Of a DNA stretch of 64,000 bases, positions 53,853 to 63,982 are shown in pieces (position 1 is the stretch's first letter; each line of letters begins with the position of its first letter). A program made the position numbers and the translations under genes. The notes beneath the pieces are model-generated. The model did not search any database and was not told the DNA's origin. It saw only the letters and a program-made list of their open reading frames with translations. Source of the DNA: Sphingomonas hankookensis. GTDB taxonomy: Bacteria > Pseudomonadota > Alphaproteobacteria > Sphingomonadales > Sphingomonadaceae. The stretch covers positions 558,001 through 622,000 of the forward strand of contig NZ_JAKREV010000001.1 of assembly GCF_022664465.1 (NCBI RefSeq). Reading direction: 5' to 3'.

Positions 53853-53963
53853 CCGTTCGTGCTGAGTTAGGGGCTGAGCTTGTCGAAGACCCGTATCGAA
53901 GCATCCTAGGCGATCCTTCGATACGCCGCTTCGACAAGCCCAGCGGCTACTCAGCACGAACGG
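53853..53963. repeat. Large REP-type palindrome downstream of gpmA
   Basis: CCGTTCGTGCTGAGT on the left is mirrored by ACTCAGCACGAACGG on the right, with inner pairs GCTTGTCGAAG/CTTCGACAAGC and CGTATCGAAG/CTTCGATACG. The full arms reach about 50 bases each side of a centre near 53908. Confidence 0.88.
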
Positions 53964-53984
53964 AGTTGGAAAACCCTTTCCCCC

Positions 53985-54113
53985 CGCTCGGTTCGAGCAG
54001 CTTCGAGCTTGTCGAGAAGCGTCCGTCGAGAACTTGGTCGCTCGGGGCACCCCCTTCTCAACTACGGTTCTCGACAAGCTCGAACCTTCGCTCGAAGCAA
54101 ACGGGGGGCGAGC
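53985..54113. repeat. REP-like element, family C copy 3
   Basis: Shares CTTCGAGCTTGTCGAGAAGC, CCGTCGAGAAC and the CTCGAAGCAAACGG end with copies at 18068 and 42893. Confidence 0.85.
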
Positions 54114-54152
54114 GGATACGGCGGCTTACGTGCGGGCGGAAAGCCCTGACGG

Positions 54153-54249
54153 AGCCCCTCCCTGACAAGGGAGGGGTTTGGGGTGGGTAGGCCGGTGGTG
54201 GCACGGGTCCGGTTCCTCGCCGACCAACCCACCGGACCCTCCCTTGTCA
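54153..54249. repeat. GC-rich inverted repeat
   Basis: Hairpin CCCCTCCCTGACAAGGGAGG followed by GGGTGGGT and mirrored ACCCACC and GACCCTCCCTTGTCA arms on the right. Confidence 0.7.
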
Positions 54250-54311
54250 TGGATGGGCACCATGGCAAACAAACCCCTTTCCTACACGGCCCACCCCCGC
54301 CAAACTCCCCG

Positions 54312-54456
54312 CCGGCCCCAACACCGGCCAACGCTCTTTGAAACCAACGCCACACACCCCGCACGAACAGCGCACGAGTGTGAACTTAGTGAACTTTGGC
54401 CGCGAACCCGCCCGCCGCGCAAAACCAGCACTAGTGTGAACTTTGTGAACTTTGAC
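54312..54456 (+). repeat. Dispersed intergenic element with tandem GTGAACTT motif, copy 2
   Basis: CCGGCC..CCGGCCA, GCTCTTTGA (54333-54341), a 30-base variable part, then GCACGAGTGTGAACTT and AGTGAACTTTGG (54372-54399) and GCGCAAAA. A second tandem unit, ACTAGTGTGAACTT and TGTGAACTTTGAC, follows at 54430-54456. Ends 90 bases before purE. Same order as 27016-27123. Confidence 0.7.
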
Positions 54457-54545
54457 CCTGAATATGCCCGTACGGCATCCTTCCGCTTGCCCTGTTCCCG
54501 CCCGTTCCTTAAGCAGCCCGCTTCCCCAGGCGGCACGGGCAGGCA

Positions 54546-55031
54546 ATGAACGACGCACCATTGGTCGGCATCATCATGGGCAGTACTTCCGACTGGGACA
54601 CGATGGCGCACGCCGCCGACGTGCTGACCAAACTCGGCGTTCGCCATGAAACCAAGGTCGTATCGGCCCACCGGACGCCCGCGCGGCTGGTCGACTATGC
54701 CACGAACGCCGTGGCCCGCGGCCTGAAGGTCGTGATCGCCGGCGCCGGCGGTGCCGCGCACCTGCCCGGCATGGTCGCCTCGATGACCCGCCTGCCCGTG
54801 CTCGGCGTGCCGGTCGAATCCAAGGCACTGAAGGGCATGGATAGCCTGCTCTCGATCGTACAGATGCCTGGTGGCGTTCCCGTCGGCACGCTCGCGATCG
54901 GCAAGGCGGGCGCGATCAACGCCGGCCTGCTCGCCGCCGCGATCCTCGCCACCCATGACGATGCGCTGGCGGAGCGGCTCGACGCATGGCGCACCGCGCA
55001 GACCGACGGCGTGGCGATCGACCCGCAATGA
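54546..55031 (+). CDS. purE: N5-carboxyaminoimidazole ribonucleotide mutase
   Basis: A purine biosynthesis enzyme converting N5-CAIR to CAIR. At 161 residues it has the class I PurE signature [32 protein letters not shown] with the catalytic His, and [22 protein letters not shown]. The start ATG 54546 is followed by an uninterrupted frame; its stop overlaps the purK start by 4 bases. The repeat-rich gap upstream likely carries its promoter. Confidence 0.96.
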   Translation: MNDAPLVGIIMGSTSDWDTMAHAADVLTKLGVRHETKVVSAHRTPARLVDYATNAVARGLKVVIAGAGGAAHLPGMVASMTRLPVLGVPVESKALKGMDSLLSIVQMPGGVPVGTLAIGKAGAINAGLLAAAILATHDDALAERLDAWRTAQTDGVAIDPQ

Positions 55032-56086
55032 CCGCGCTGCCCCCCGGTTCGACCATCGGCATCATCGGGTCGGGGCAGCTTGGCCGGATGATCGGCGTCG
55101 CCGCCGCGCAGCTCGGCTATCGCATCCATGTCTATGCCCCCGACACCGGCCCGGCCAACGACATCGCCTTCGCCCACAGCCGCGGCGCCTATGACGATAT
55201 CGACGCGCTGAAGGCCTTCGCGGCACAGGTGGACGTCGTCACCTACGAATTCGAAAACATCGCCGCCGCCCCGATCGAGGCGCTGGGGGACAAGGTCCGC
55301 CCGTCGGCTCGCTCGCTGGCCGTCGCGCAGGACCGGGTCCGCGAGAAGTCGTTCGTCGAGGACCTTGGCGGCCGCCCGGCCCGCTGGGCCGAGGTCGCCG
55401 ACCGCGCCGAACTGGACGCCGCCATCGCGCGTGTCGGCTGCCCGGCGGTGCTGAAGACCACCCGCTTCGGCTATGACGGCAAGGGGCAGGCCCGCCTCCT
55501 GTCGCCCACCGATGCCGACGCCGCATGGGACGCGATCGGCCAAGGTCCGGCGATCCTCGAAGCGTTCGTCGATTTCGAGGACGAGTTTTCGGTCGTTCTC
55601 GCCCGCGGCCTCGACGGCACAACCGTGACCTACCCGACGCCGAAGAACGTCCACAAGGCCGGCATCCTCGACACCTCCACCGTCCCCGCCCCGGCGATCG
55701 AACCGTGGCGCGCGGAAGCGGAAGCGCTCGCCGCCAAGGTCGCCGAAGCACTCGACCATGTCGGCGTCCTGACACTGGAATTCTTCTGTGGGCGCGACGG
55801 TGCGGTGTTCAACGAAATGGCCCCGCGCGTCCATAACTCCGGCCACTGGACGATCGAGGGCAGCGAGACCTCGCAGTTCGAGAACCACGTCCGCGCCGTG
55901 CTGGGCCTGCCGCTCGGTAGCGTCGCGATGACGGCGACGCGGGTAGAAATAACCAACCTGATCGGCGACGATGTGGACGCGTGGCCTGCGCTGCTAGCCG
56001 AGCCCGGCGCGCACCTCCACCTCTACGGCAAGCACGAAGCCCGCCCCGGCCGCAAGATGGGCCATGTGACCAGAGTCACGCGCTAA
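55028..56086 (+). CDS. purK: N5-carboxyaminoimidazole ribonucleotide synthase
   Basis: Uses ATP and bicarbonate to carboxylate AIR before PurE. The 352 residues form an ATP-grasp enzyme with [20 protein letters not shown] (N-terminal), [15 protein letters not shown] (ATP loop) and [20 protein letters not shown] (metal-binding). ATG 55028 overlaps the purE stop. The longer frame upstream is a shadow inside purE. The stop is followed by a repeat with a C15 tract. Confidence 0.96.
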   Translation: MTALPPGSTIGIIGSGQLGRMIGVAAAQLGYRIHVYAPDTGPANDIAFAHSRGAYDDIDALKAFAAQVDVVTYEFENIAAAPIEALGDKVRPSARSLAVAQDRVREKSFVEDLGGRPARWAEVADRAELDAAIARVGCPAVLKTTRFGYDGKGQARLLSPTDADAAWDAIGQGPAILEAFVDFEDEFSVVLARGLDGTTVTYPTPKNVHKAGILDTSTVPAPAIEPWRAEAEALAAKVAEALDHVGVLTLEFFCGRDGAVFNEMAPRVHNSGHWTIEGSETSQFENHVRAVLGLPLGSVAMTATRVEITNLIGDDVDAWPALLAEPGAHLHLYGKHEARPGRKMGHVTRVTR

Positions 56087-56091
56087 TATCC

Positions 56092-56230
56092 TCCCCATCT
56101 TCGATGGGGAGGGGGACCGGCCGCAGGCTGGTGGGGGGGCAAGGCCGCAAACGGACCGCCTGCGGCATCACCCCTCTACCACTCGCTAGTGCGAGCGCCC
56201 CCCCCCCCCCCCGAAAAGCGGGGAGGATTT
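56092..56230. repeat. Intergenic repeat, family D copy 2, with C15 tract
   Basis: GGGGAGGGGGACCGGCCGC and mirrored CCCTCTACC..GGGGAGGATT arms between convergent purK and S9 peptidase genes; related to 43917-44050. Contains a run of 15 C at 56198-56212. Confidence 0.75.
56198..56212. repeat. C15 homopolymer
   Basis: Fifteen consecutive C between convergent genes, inside the family D repeat. Likely unstable in length and hard to sequence. It lies after the S9 gene stop on that strand and is not in a coding region. Confidence 0.8.
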
Positions 56231-58286
56231 AAGCTTCCACTCCCAGCTGCCACAGCACGAACGCCATCTCCTCGGCGGCTTCCTTCAAACTTTCCCACCG
56301 CCCCGACTTGCCGCCATGGCCCGCGCCCATATTGGTCTTGAGCAGCAGCACATTGTCATCAGTTTTGGTCGCCCGCAGTCGCGCCGCCCACTTCGCCGGC
56401 TCCCAATAGGTCACGCGCGGATCGTTCAGCCCGCCCGAGATGAACACCGGCGGGTACGCTTGGGCGGTCACATTGTCATACGGGCTATACGACCGGATTA
56501 GCTCGAACGCCGCCTTGTCCTCGATCGGGTTGCCCCATTCGGGCCATTCGCCGGGCGTCAGCGGCAGGCTGTCGTCGAGCATCGTGTTCAGCACGTCGAC
56601 GAACGGGACGCTGGCGACGACAGCACCCCATAGCTCGGGGTCGGAGTTCATCACCGCGCCCATCAGCTCGCCACCCGCCGATCCGCCGGCGATCGCGATC
56701 TTGCCCTCCGCGGTAAAGCCCAGCGCGATCAATCCCTTCGCCACATCGACGAAGTCGTTGAAGGTATTGGTCCGCTTCTCCAGCTTCCCGTCGAGATACC
56801 ATTGCTGGCCGAGGTCGTCGCCGCCCCGGATATGGGCGATGGCGAACGCCATGCCCCGGTCGAGGAACGACATGCGGCTGGTCGAAAAGCCCGGCGGGAT
56901 CGCATAGCCGTACGCGCCATAGCTGTAGAGGTAGAGCTTGCCCGTCCCGTCGCGCGGAAAGTCCTTCGGGTAGACTACCGAGCACGGGATCGCCGTGCCG
57001 TCGCGCGCGGTGATCTCCAGCCGCTCGGTCGCGTACTTCGCCGGATCATAGCCCGACGGGATCGTCTGCACCTTGCGCACGGTCAGGTCGCCGCTCGCCA
57101 CATCATAGTCATAGACCGTGCCCGGCGTGACCATCGACTCGTATCCGAGCCGCAACGTGTTGACGTCGTACTCAGGATTGTCGCCCAGCCCGACGACAAA
57201 GCTCGCCTCGGGAAACGCGATCGGCCGCGCCGGGCCGCCCGCGTAGTCGTGCAGCCGGATCTGGTCGAGGCCGTTCAGCCGCCCCTCGACCACGAACAGC
57301 TTCGCAAAGGTCGTCACCCCCGTCATGTAGAAATGCGGGTCGGCGGCGATCAGCTCCTGCCAGTCGCTTGGCGCCTCCAGCGACGCGATCGCCAGCCGGA
57401 AGTTCGGATGGGTATCGTTGGTGTGGAGGTACAGCGTGCCGTCATGCTCCTCCACATCATATTCGACGCCTTCCGCGCGCGCCTTCACCAGCAGCGGCTC
57501 GGCGGTAGGATCGTCGGCCGGGACCAGCCGCACCTCGCTGGTGACGTGATCCCCCGCCGAAATGACCAGGAAGCGCCGCGACTGGGTTTCGCCGACCGAC
57601 ACCCGCCAGCCCTCGTCGGCCTCGTGATACAACTCGATATCCTGCTCGATCGGCGACCCGATCCGGTGCAGCCGGGCATTGTCCGTCCGCCACTGCTCAT
57701 TGGCAAGGCCGTAGAGAAAGCCGCTCGAATCGGCGGTCCACACCAGCTCGGACAGCGTGCCCGGAATGACGTCATCCAGCAGCTCGCCGGTCGTCAGGTC
57801 CTTGACCCTCGCCTCGAACCGTTCGCCACCGTCATCGTCGATCGCATAGGCGAGCAGCCGCCCGTCGGGGCTGACCGACAGTGCGCCCAGCCGGAAATAT
57901 TCCTTGCCCTCGGCCAGTGCCGGTTCGTCGAGGATCAGTTCGTCATCGCCGCCCGTAACGGGCTTGCGCCACCAGCGGCGATATTCGCCACCCGTCTCGA
58001 AATCGGACCAGTACCACCAGTCGCCATCACGCTGCGGCACGGTGGCATCGTCTTCCTTGATCCGCGCGCGCATCTCGGTGAACAGCGTGTCGATCAGGGA
58101 CGCATGCGGCGCCATCACCGCATCGAAATAGTCGTTCTCCGCCCGGAGATAGTCGAGGACATCGGCATCCTCGACCTTGGGATAATTCGGGTCGCGCAGC
58201 CACGCCCACGGGTCGGACACGGCAATGCCGTGGCGCTCATAGCTATGGTCACGTTGTTCGGCGATCGGCGGGATGGGTTTCGTCAT
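56229..58286 (-). CDS. S9-family prolyl oligopeptidase / oligopeptidase B
   Basis: A 685-residue cytoplasmic serine peptidase. The N-terminal beta-propeller (about 70-400) is followed by an alpha/beta-hydrolase domain with the Ser in AGGSAGGELMG, Asp in GLNDPRVTYWEP and His in GAGHGGKSGR. The organisation fits oligopeptidase B rather than a DPP4-like enzyme. No signal peptide is seen. ATG 58286 gives a normal N-terminus; the longer frame overlaps the divergent aminopeptidase gene. It starts 86 bases from that gene. Confidence 0.92.
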   Translation of the reverse strand: MTKPIPPIAEQRDHSYERHGIAVSDPWAWLRDPNYPKVEDADVLDYLRAENDYFDAVMAPHASLIDTLFTEMRARIKEDDATVPQRDGDWWYWSDFETGGEYRRWWRKPVTGGDDELILDEPALAEGKEYFRLGALSVSPDGRLLAYAIDDDGGERFEARVKDLTTGELLDDVIPGTLSELVWTADSSGFLYGLANEQWRTDNARLHRIGSPIEQDIELYHEADEGWRVSVGETQSRRFLVISAGDHVTSEVRLVPADDPTAEPLLVKARAEGVEYDVEEHDGTLYLHTNDTHPNFRLAIASLEAPSDWQELIAADPHFYMTGVTTFAKLFVVEGRLNGLDQIRLHDYAGGPARPIAFPEASFVVGLGDNPEYDVNTLRLGYESMVTPGTVYDYDVASGDLTVRKVQTIPSGYDPAKYATERLEITARDGTAIPCSVVYPKDFPRDGTGKLYLYSYGAYGYAIPPGFSTSRMSFLDRGMAFAIAHIRGGDDLGQQWYLDGKLEKRTNTFNDFVDVAKGLIALGFTAEGKIAIAGGSAGGELMGAVMNSDPELWGAVVASVPFVDVLNTMLDDSLPLTPGEWPEWGNPIEDKAAFELIRSYSPYDNVTAQAYPPVFISGGLNDPRVTYWEPAKWAARLRATKTDDNVLLLKTNMGAGHGGKSGRWESLKEAAEEMAFVLWQLGVEA

Positions 58287-58371
58287 AGGACGCCCATGTG
58301 GGACGGGCGCACGCGGAAGTCGAGCGAGCTTGTGCTTTTGCGGCACCGTCTCGTTTGATACGAGCGGTGCC

Positions 58372-60168
58372 ATGACCAACCATGCCGAACGCCTCGCCGC
58401 TCTCCGCGCCCATCTCGCTACGCTTGACCTGACCGGGTTCGTCGTGCCGCTGACCGACGAATATATGAGCGAATATGTCGGCGACTATGCGCAGCGGCTG
58501 GCGTGGCTGACCGGGTTCAAGGGCTCGGCCGGCAGCGCGGTCGTGCTCGCCGACACCGCCGCGATGTTCACCGATGGCCGCTACACGCTGCAAGTCCGCG
58601 AACAGGTCGACGCCGCCGACTGGCAGTTCGTACAGGTGCCGGCGACCAGCATGGCCGACTGGCTGCGGGCCAACGCCCGCGTGGGCGACCGGATCGGCTT
58701 CGACCCGTGGCTGGCGACGGTCGAATGGGTCGCCGCGACCGAGCGGGCGCTGGCCGATGTCGGCGCGACGCTGGTGCCCGTGGCGGCCAACCCGATCGAC
58801 ACATTGTGGGACGACCGTCCCGCCCCCTCTCCCGCGGCGATGGCGGTGCAGGACGATGCGCTGACCGGCCGCACTTCGGCGGACAAGCGCGCCGCAATCG
58901 GCGAATGGCTGACCGAACGGCGCGCCGATGCCGTCATCCTGTCGGCACTCGATTCGATCGCATGGACCTTCAACGTGCGCGGCACCGACGTCGCGCATAC
59001 GCCGGTCGCGCTGAGCTATGCGATCGTCCATGCCGACGGCACTGCCGAGCTGTTCGCAGCGCCGGGCAAGGTCGGTGAGGACGTCGCGCGTCATCTGGGC
59101 AACGCCGTGCAGGTCCGTGCCATGACCGACTTCGCCACCGCCCTTGCCACCTTCGCCGGCAAGCGCGTCGCCGCCGACCCTGACCGCGCCGTCGCCGCGA
59201 TCCACGACGCGCTGGTCAGAAGCGGCGCGACGATCGTCGCCGAGCGCGATCCGACCGTGCTGGCCAAGGCGATCAAGAACCCGGTCGAGATCGCCGGTCA
59301 CCGCAGCGCCCAGGCGCGCGACGGCGCGGCGATGGTCCGCTTCCTCAAATGGTTCGAAGAAACCGCACCAATGGGCACGCTGACCGAGTTGTCCGCGTCG
59401 GACCGGCTGGAGGCGATGCGCACCGAAACCGGCTGCCTGCGCGACCTGTCGTTCGACACGATCAGCGCCACCGGCGGCCATGCTGCCAGTCCGCATTACA
59501 AGGCGACGGTCGAGAGCAACGCACCGATCCTGCCGGGCCAGCTCTACCTGATCGATTCAGGCGGCCAATATCCCGACGGCACGACCGACATCACCCGCGT
59601 CATGCCGGTCGGCGCCGTAACCGACGAGATGCGCGACCGTTTCACCCGCGTGCTCAAGGGCCATATCGCGATCGACACCGCGATCTTCCCCGACGGCACG
59701 CTCGGCGGCCATATCGACGGCTTCGCCCGCCGTCCGCTGTGGGAGGCCGGGCTCGACTATGCCCATGGCACCGGGCACGGCATCGGATCCTACCTGTCGG
59801 TTCATGAAGGGCCGCAGCGGATCGGCGCGCCCAACTATCCCGGCGGCGGCCCGATGGAGCCGCTACGCGCAGGCATGATGCTGTCGAACGAGCCCGGCTA
59901 TTACAAGGCGGGCGAGTACGGCATCCGCATCGAAAACCTGATCCTGACAGTCGAACGCCCGGTGCCCGGCGGCGACCTGCCGATGCTGCGATTCGAAACG
60001 CTGACCTTCGTACCGATCGAACGCTCGCTGATCGTCCCGGCGCTGCTGACCGAGCAGGAGCGGGCATGGGTCGATAGCTATCATGCGCGGGTCGAGGAAC
60101 TGCTGACGCCGCTGCTCGACATCGAAACCGCGGCATGGCTCGCCGCGAAATGTGCGCCGCTTGGCTAG
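58372..60168 (+). CDS. Xaa-Pro aminopeptidase (aminopeptidase P, M24)
   Basis: Removes N-terminal residues preceding proline. The 598 residues have two creatinase-like N-terminal domains and a pita-bread catalytic domain with metal ligands in IDSGGQYPDGTTDITR (Asp, Asp), GTGHGIGSYL (His), LSNEPGYY (Glu) and IRIENL (Glu). The three-domain size is that of eukaryotic-like cytosolic aminopeptidase P, common in alphaproteobacteria. It is divergent from the S9 proline-type peptidase, and putA is convergent downstream, so proline peptides and proline use are clustered. Confidence 0.93.
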   Translation: MTNHAERLAALRAHLATLDLTGFVVPLTDEYMSEYVGDYAQRLAWLTGFKGSAGSAVVLADTAAMFTDGRYTLQVREQVDAADWQFVQVPATSMADWLRANARVGDRIGFDPWLATVEWVAATERALADVGATLVPVAANPIDTLWDDRPAPSPAAMAVQDDALTGRTSADKRAAIGEWLTERRADAVILSALDSIAWTFNVRGTDVAHTPVALSYAIVHADGTAELFAAPGKVGEDVARHLGNAVQVRAMTDFATALATFAGKRVAADPDRAVAAIHDALVRSGATIVAERDPTVLAKAIKNPVEIAGHRSAQARDGAAMVRFLKWFEETAPMGTLTELSASDRLEAMRTETGCLRDLSFDTISATGGHAASPHYKATVESNAPILPGQLYLIDSGGQYPDGTTDITRVMPVGAVTDEMRDRFTRVLKGHIAIDTAIFPDGTLGGHIDGFARRPLWEAGLDYAHGTGHGIGSYLSVHEGPQRIGAPNYPGGGPMEPLRAGMMLSNEPGYYKAGEYGIRIENLILTVERPVPGGDLPMLRFETLTFVPIERSLIVPALLTEQERAWVDSYHARVEELLTPLLDIETAAWLAAKCAPLG

Positions 60169-60197
60169 GCGGCGCGGCGATCGAGTGACGATCCGCG

Positions 60198-63100
60198 CTA
60201 CAGGTTGAGCAGCGCCGGATCGCCTCCCTTCGCCATGATGTTGATCGAGGTCGAGCGTTCGGCGGCGTAGCGTAGCAGCGCGTCGGGGCCGCCCGCCTTG
60301 GGTCCGGTGCCCGACAGCCCCTCGCCACCGAACGGCTGCACCCCGACGACGGCACCGATGATCGACCGGTTGACATAGACGTTGCCCGCCGGGACCAGTG
60401 CCGCGACTTCCTCGGCAAAGCGGTCGATCCGGCTGTGAATGCCGAGCGTCAAGCCATAGCCCCGTGCCGCCAGTTTGCCGGCAACCGCGGGCAGGTCGGC
60501 CGGGTCGTAGCGATAGATGTGCAGCACCGGCCCGAACACCTCGCGTTCGAGGAAGTCGGGGCTCGGCACCTCGGCGATGACCGGCGCGAAGAAGGTACCG
60601 CGCGCATCGTGTCCGCGCGGATCGGCACGGAACAGGATCTTCGCCTCGCGCTCCAACCGTTCGACATGCGCGTTCAGCGCGCCCCGCGCCTCGTCGTCGA
60701 TCACCGGGCCGATATCGGTCGCCGGGTCGGACGGGTCGCCGATCACCATGCAGCCCGCTGCGCCGACCAGCGTTTCGATGACCGCATCGGCAGTGTCCTT
60801 GGGCAGGTACAGCAACCGCAACGCCGAGCAACGCTGCCCCGCCGAGCCGAAGGCGGAGAGGAGGACGTCGTCGACCACCTGTTCGCGCAGCGCGCTGGTG
60901 TCGACGAACAGGCCGTTCAGGCCGCCGGTTTCGGCGATGAACGGCAGGATCGGGCCGTTACGGTTGGCGAGGCTGCGGTTGATCGCCCATGCGGTATCGG
61001 TGCCGCCGGTGAACGCCACTCCGGCGATCGCGGGATGCCCTACCAGCCCCGCGCCGACCTCCGCGCCCTCGCCCGGCAGTAGCGCCAGCAGGTCCGGGTT
61101 CAGCCCGGCGGCGTGGAACAGGCGGACCGCTTCATAGGCGACCAGCGGGGTCTGTTCGGCCGGCTTGGCGAGGACGGCGTTGCCCGCCGCCAGCGCCGCG
61201 GCGACCTGTCCGGTGAAGATCGCCAGCGGGAAATTCCAGGGGGAGATGCAAACGAACACGCCGCGGCCGTGGAGTTCGATCTGGTTCACCTCGCCCACCG
61301 GGCCCGGCAGCACGGTCGGGCCGGCGAAGCGGGTTTCCGCCAACAGCGCGTAATAGCGGCAGAAATCCACCGCTTCCCGCACCTCGGCAACGGCGTCGTT
61401 CAGCGTCTTGCCCGCTTCGGCGGACAGGATCGCGATGAAGCGATCCATCTGGGCATCGAGGGCGTCGGCCATGGCGCGCAGCACCTTGCCCCGCGCCACG
61501 CCGCCGGCGGCGTTCCACGCGGGCTGTGCGGCCTTTGCCAGATGGGCGGCGCGGTCGATATCGGCCGGGGTGGCGGGGCTGGCCGAACCGATCGTGCGGC
61601 CATGGTCGACCGGGCTGGTCATCGGCACCGCACCGGCGCCGGGCAGGGTCTGGCCGCCGACGACGGGCGCGGCGTGGATGGTGGCGAAGGTGTCGCGGAA
61701 CGAGCGGGCCTGGCCACGGACCGTGGCGATCGAATAGTCGCGGCCAAGGGGGTTGGCGCGGCCGGGATAGATGGCGGAAGGTGACGGCAGGCGCGGATGT
61801 TGGCGCGGCGCCGCCGCGACCGCCGCCACCGGATCGGCCACCAGCGTCGTCGCGGGCACTTCCTCGTCCAGCAGCGCGTTCACGAAGCTGCTGTTCGCGC
61901 CGTTTTCAAGCAGGCGGCGGACCAGATAGGGCAGCAGTTCCTCGTGCCCGCCGACAGGAGCATAAGCCCGCAGGATCAATGCGTTATTGCCGACACTTGA
62001 CGCCGCCGCACGGTACAGCCCCTCGCCCATGCCGTGCAGCCGCTGGTGTTCGATCTGCACCCCGGCGCGGTCGGCCATGTGGCGCACCGCCATCAGGCTG
62101 TGCGCGTTATGCGTCGCGAACTGCGGATAGAGCGCCGGCGCAGCGGCGATCAACTTATGCGCGCAGACGAGGTAGGACAGGTCGGTCGCCGCCTTCGAGG
62201 TGAACACCGGATAGCCCGGATGTCCGGCGATCTGCGCGCGCTTGACCTCGCTGTCCCAATAGGCGCCCTTGACCAGCCGGACCATGATCCGCCGCCCGGT
62301 GTCGCGCGCCAGCCGCTCCAGCCCGTCGATCACGCCGCGCGCGCGCTTGCCATAGGCCTGCACCACGACCCCCAGACCGGTCCACGCGCCCAGCTCGCTC
62401 TCACGCGCCAGCCGGTCGATGAGCTTCAGCGACAGGGCAAGCCGATCCGCCTCCTCGGCATCGATCGCGAGGTTGAGATTGTGGCGCGCACCGATCAGCG
62501 CCAACCGCTTCATCCGCGGATAAAGGTCGGCGAAGACGTCGTCCTCCCGCACCGCCTCGTAGCGCGGGCACAGCGCCGACAGCTTGACCGACACACCATG
62601 CCCCTGTTCGGGGGTACTGCCCGGCGCGCGCGCCCGGCCGACCGCGTCGATCGCCGCGGCATAGATATGTTCGTAGCGGTCGGCGTCTTCGGGGGTGCGT
62701 GCGCCCTCCCCCAGCATGTCGAACGAGCAGAGATAGCCTTCCTTGGCCGCGCGCTTCAGCGCCGCCTCGATCGTCGATCCCAGCACGAACTGGTCGCCCA
62801 TGATCCCGACCGCCGCCGACAGCGCGCGGCGGATCACCGGTTCGCCCAGCCGCCCGGCCAGGCGCCGGATCGTCTCGCCGACACCGGCCGCACCGCCCTC
62901 GCCCACCAGCTTGCCGGTCAGCGTCAGGCCGATGGTGGAGGCGTTGACGAACAGGCTGGACGACTGGCCCAGATGGGCCGCCCAGTCGGCAGTGCCGACC
63001 TTTTCGGCGATCAGCCGGTCGCGCGTCGCAGCATCGGGCGTGCGCAGCAACGCTTCGGCAAGGCACATCAGCGCCAGCCCCTCCTGTGTGCCGAGCGAGA

Positions 63101-63296
63101 ATTGCTGAAGGAACCCTTCGACCACGCCGGGCTTGGCCGCGGCGGCGCGGGTCCGTTCGACCAGCTTCGCCGCGCGATCGACGATGGCGCTGCGATCGGC
63201 CTGGGTCAGCGGCACCTGCGCCAGCAGTTGCGGCAGCAGGACGCCTTCGTCGATGAACTTGTCGGCGTCCAAGGCGTCCCAATCGATCGCGGGCAT
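60198..63296 (-). CDS. putA: Bifunctional proline dehydrogenase / glutamate semialdehyde dehydrogenase
   Basis: Oxidises proline to glutamate in two steps. The 1032 residues show the FAD-dependent proline dehydrogenase barrel (about 110-440; [26 protein letters not shown]) and a C-terminal aldehyde dehydrogenase (about 520-1000) with catalytic Cys in [10 protein letters not shown] and Glu in IAETGGLNG. There is no ribbon-helix-helix DNA-binding domain, so it is not a self-repressing trifunctional PutA. The start ATG 63296 gives normal length. A divergent Lrp regulator probably controls it. Confidence 0.95.
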   Translation of the reverse strand: MPAIDWDALDADKFIDEGVLLPQLLAQVPLTQADRSAIVDRAAKLVERTRAAAAKPGVVEGFLQQFSLGTQEGLALMCLAEALLRTPDAATRDRLIAEKVGTADWAAHLGQSSSLFVNASTIGLTLTGKLVGEGGAAGVGETIRRLAGRLGEPVIRRALSAAVGIMGDQFVLGSTIEAALKRAAKEGYLCSFDMLGEGARTPEDADRYEHIYAAAIDAVGRARAPGSTPEQGHGVSVKLSALCPRYEAVREDDVFADLYPRMKRLALIGARHNLNLAIDAEEADRLALSLKLIDRLARESELGAWTGLGVVVQAYGKRARGVIDGLERLARDTGRRIMVRLVKGAYWDSEVKRAQIAGHPGYPVFTSKAATDLSYLVCAHKLIAAAPALYPQFATHNAHSLMAVRHMADRAGVQIEHQRLHGMGEGLYRAAASSVGNNALILRAYAPVGGHEELLPYLVRRLLENGANSSFVNALLDEEVPATTLVADPVAAVAAAPRQHPRLPSPSAIYPGRANPLGRDYSIATVRGQARSFRDTFATIHAAPVVGGQTLPGAGAVPMTSPVDHGRTIGSASPATPADIDRAAHLAKAAQPAWNAAGGVARGKVLRAMADALDAQMDRFIAILSAEAGKTLNDAVAEVREAVDFCRYYALLAETRFAGPTVLPGPVGEVNQIELHGRGVFVCISPWNFPLAIFTGQVAAALAAGNAVLAKPAEQTPLVAYEAVRLFHAAGLNPDLLALLPGEGAEVGAGLVGHPAIAGVAFTGGTDTAWAINRSLANRNGPILPFIAETGGLNGLFVDTSALREQVVDDVLLSAFGSAGQRCSALRLLYLPKDTADAVIETLVGAAGCMVIGDPSDPATDIGPVIDDEARGALNAHVERLEREAKILFRADPRGHDARGTFFAPVIAEVPSPDFLEREVFGPVLHIYRYDPADLPAVAGKLAARGYGLTLGIHSRIDRFAEEVAALVPAGNVYVNRSIIGAVVGVQPFGGEGLSGTGPKAGGPDALLRYAAERSTSINIMAKGGDPALLNL

Positions 63297-63419
63297 GTGT
63301 CTCTCCAGTGTCGGTTCCTCGCTATATCGCGGGCTGGAGCGAAGGTGCTTCGTATGTTGGGCGCCACGGGCGATGAATCGATTGCCAAACTGACCATTTT
63401 ACGAGAATCATTCCAACGC

Positions 63420-63506
63420 GCGTCGCCCCAACGAAGGCTGGGGTTTCAGCGGGGAGCTGACAGTCCTCACCACGGGGAGACCCCAGCCTTCGCTGGGGTG
63501 ACGTTT
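63420..63506. repeat. REP-like inverted pair, family A copy 3
   Basis: GTCGCCCCAACGAAGGCTGG (63422 on) is mirrored by CCCAGCCTTCGCTGGGGTGA. Located between divergent putA and Lrp genes, 24 bases before the Lrp start, so it lies inside the control region of both. Confidence 0.85.
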
Positions 63507-63529
63507 TGGAGATGGGCGGAGGCATCGTC

Positions 63530-63982
63530 ATGGACCACACCGACCGCAAGCTGCTCCGCGTGCTGCAAGCCGATGGCCGCATCACCAACCAGGCGCTGGC
63601 GACGCAGTGCGGCATTTCCCCCGCCGCCTGTTTCGAACGCGTCCGGCGGTTGCGGGAGGGCGGCGTGATCCGGGGCTATGCCGCATTGCTCGATCCGGCC
63701 AAGCTCGATCGGTCGCTGCTGGTGTTCATCGAAGTGCTGCTCGACCGTACCACCGACGACGTCTTCACCGCCTTTGCCAACCATGTCCGCGACCTGCCAG
63801 AAGTGCTGGAATGTCATATGGTTGCGGGCGGTTTCGACTATCTGTTGAAGGTTCGCATGGCCGATATGGACGCGTATCGCGCCTTTCTCGGCCGGACGCT
63901 GACGACCGTCCCCGGCGTCCGCGAAACGCGGACCTATGCGGTGCTGGAAGAGGTGAAGGCGACGACCGCGCTGCCCCTGTAG
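63530..63982 (+). CDS. Lrp/AsnC-family regulator, probably of putA
   Basis: A 150-residue regulator with an N-terminal winged helix (about 1-60; LLRVLQADGRITNQALATQ and CGISPAACFERVRRL) and an RAM ligand domain (about 75-145; VLECHMVAGGFDYLLKVRM). GGAGG (63518-63522) lies 7 bases before ATG 63530, deciding the start. Its divergent position beside putA is the classic PutR arrangement, where proline is the likely effector. The assignment to putA is an inference from position. Confidence 0.92.
   Translation: MDHTDRKLLRVLQADGRITNQALATQCGISPAACFERVRRLREGGVIRGYAALLDPAKLDRSLLVFIEVLLDRTTDDVFTAFANHVRDLPEVLECHMVAGGFDYLLKVRMADMDAYRAFLGRTLTTVPGVRETRTYAVLEEVKATTALPL

Larger units (their letters stand above)
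53824..54545. other. 722-base gap filled by repeats, no gene seen
   Basis: Contains a large palindrome (53853-53963), a family C element (53985-54113), a GC-rich hairpin (54153-54249) and copy 2 of the tandem GTGAACTT element (54312-54456). No credible coding region fits either strand. It separates gpmA from purE and may hold a purE promoter near its right end, which I cannot identify. Confidence 0.7.

Noticed and set aside
54372..54456. Two similar GTGTGAACTT blocks as a CRISPR start
   Set aside because: Only two units, repeats of about 27 bases with one spacer and no cas genes; better read as a tandem motif element.
53824..54545. Possible tRNA genes in the large gap (GGTTCGAGC stretches)
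   Set aside because: GGTTCGAGC belongs to the family C palindromes; no acceptor stem or cloverleaf can be built.
62034..63668. 544-residue plus-strand frame across putA
   Set aside because: Antisense to putA; its end also overlaps the Lrp gene in another frame.
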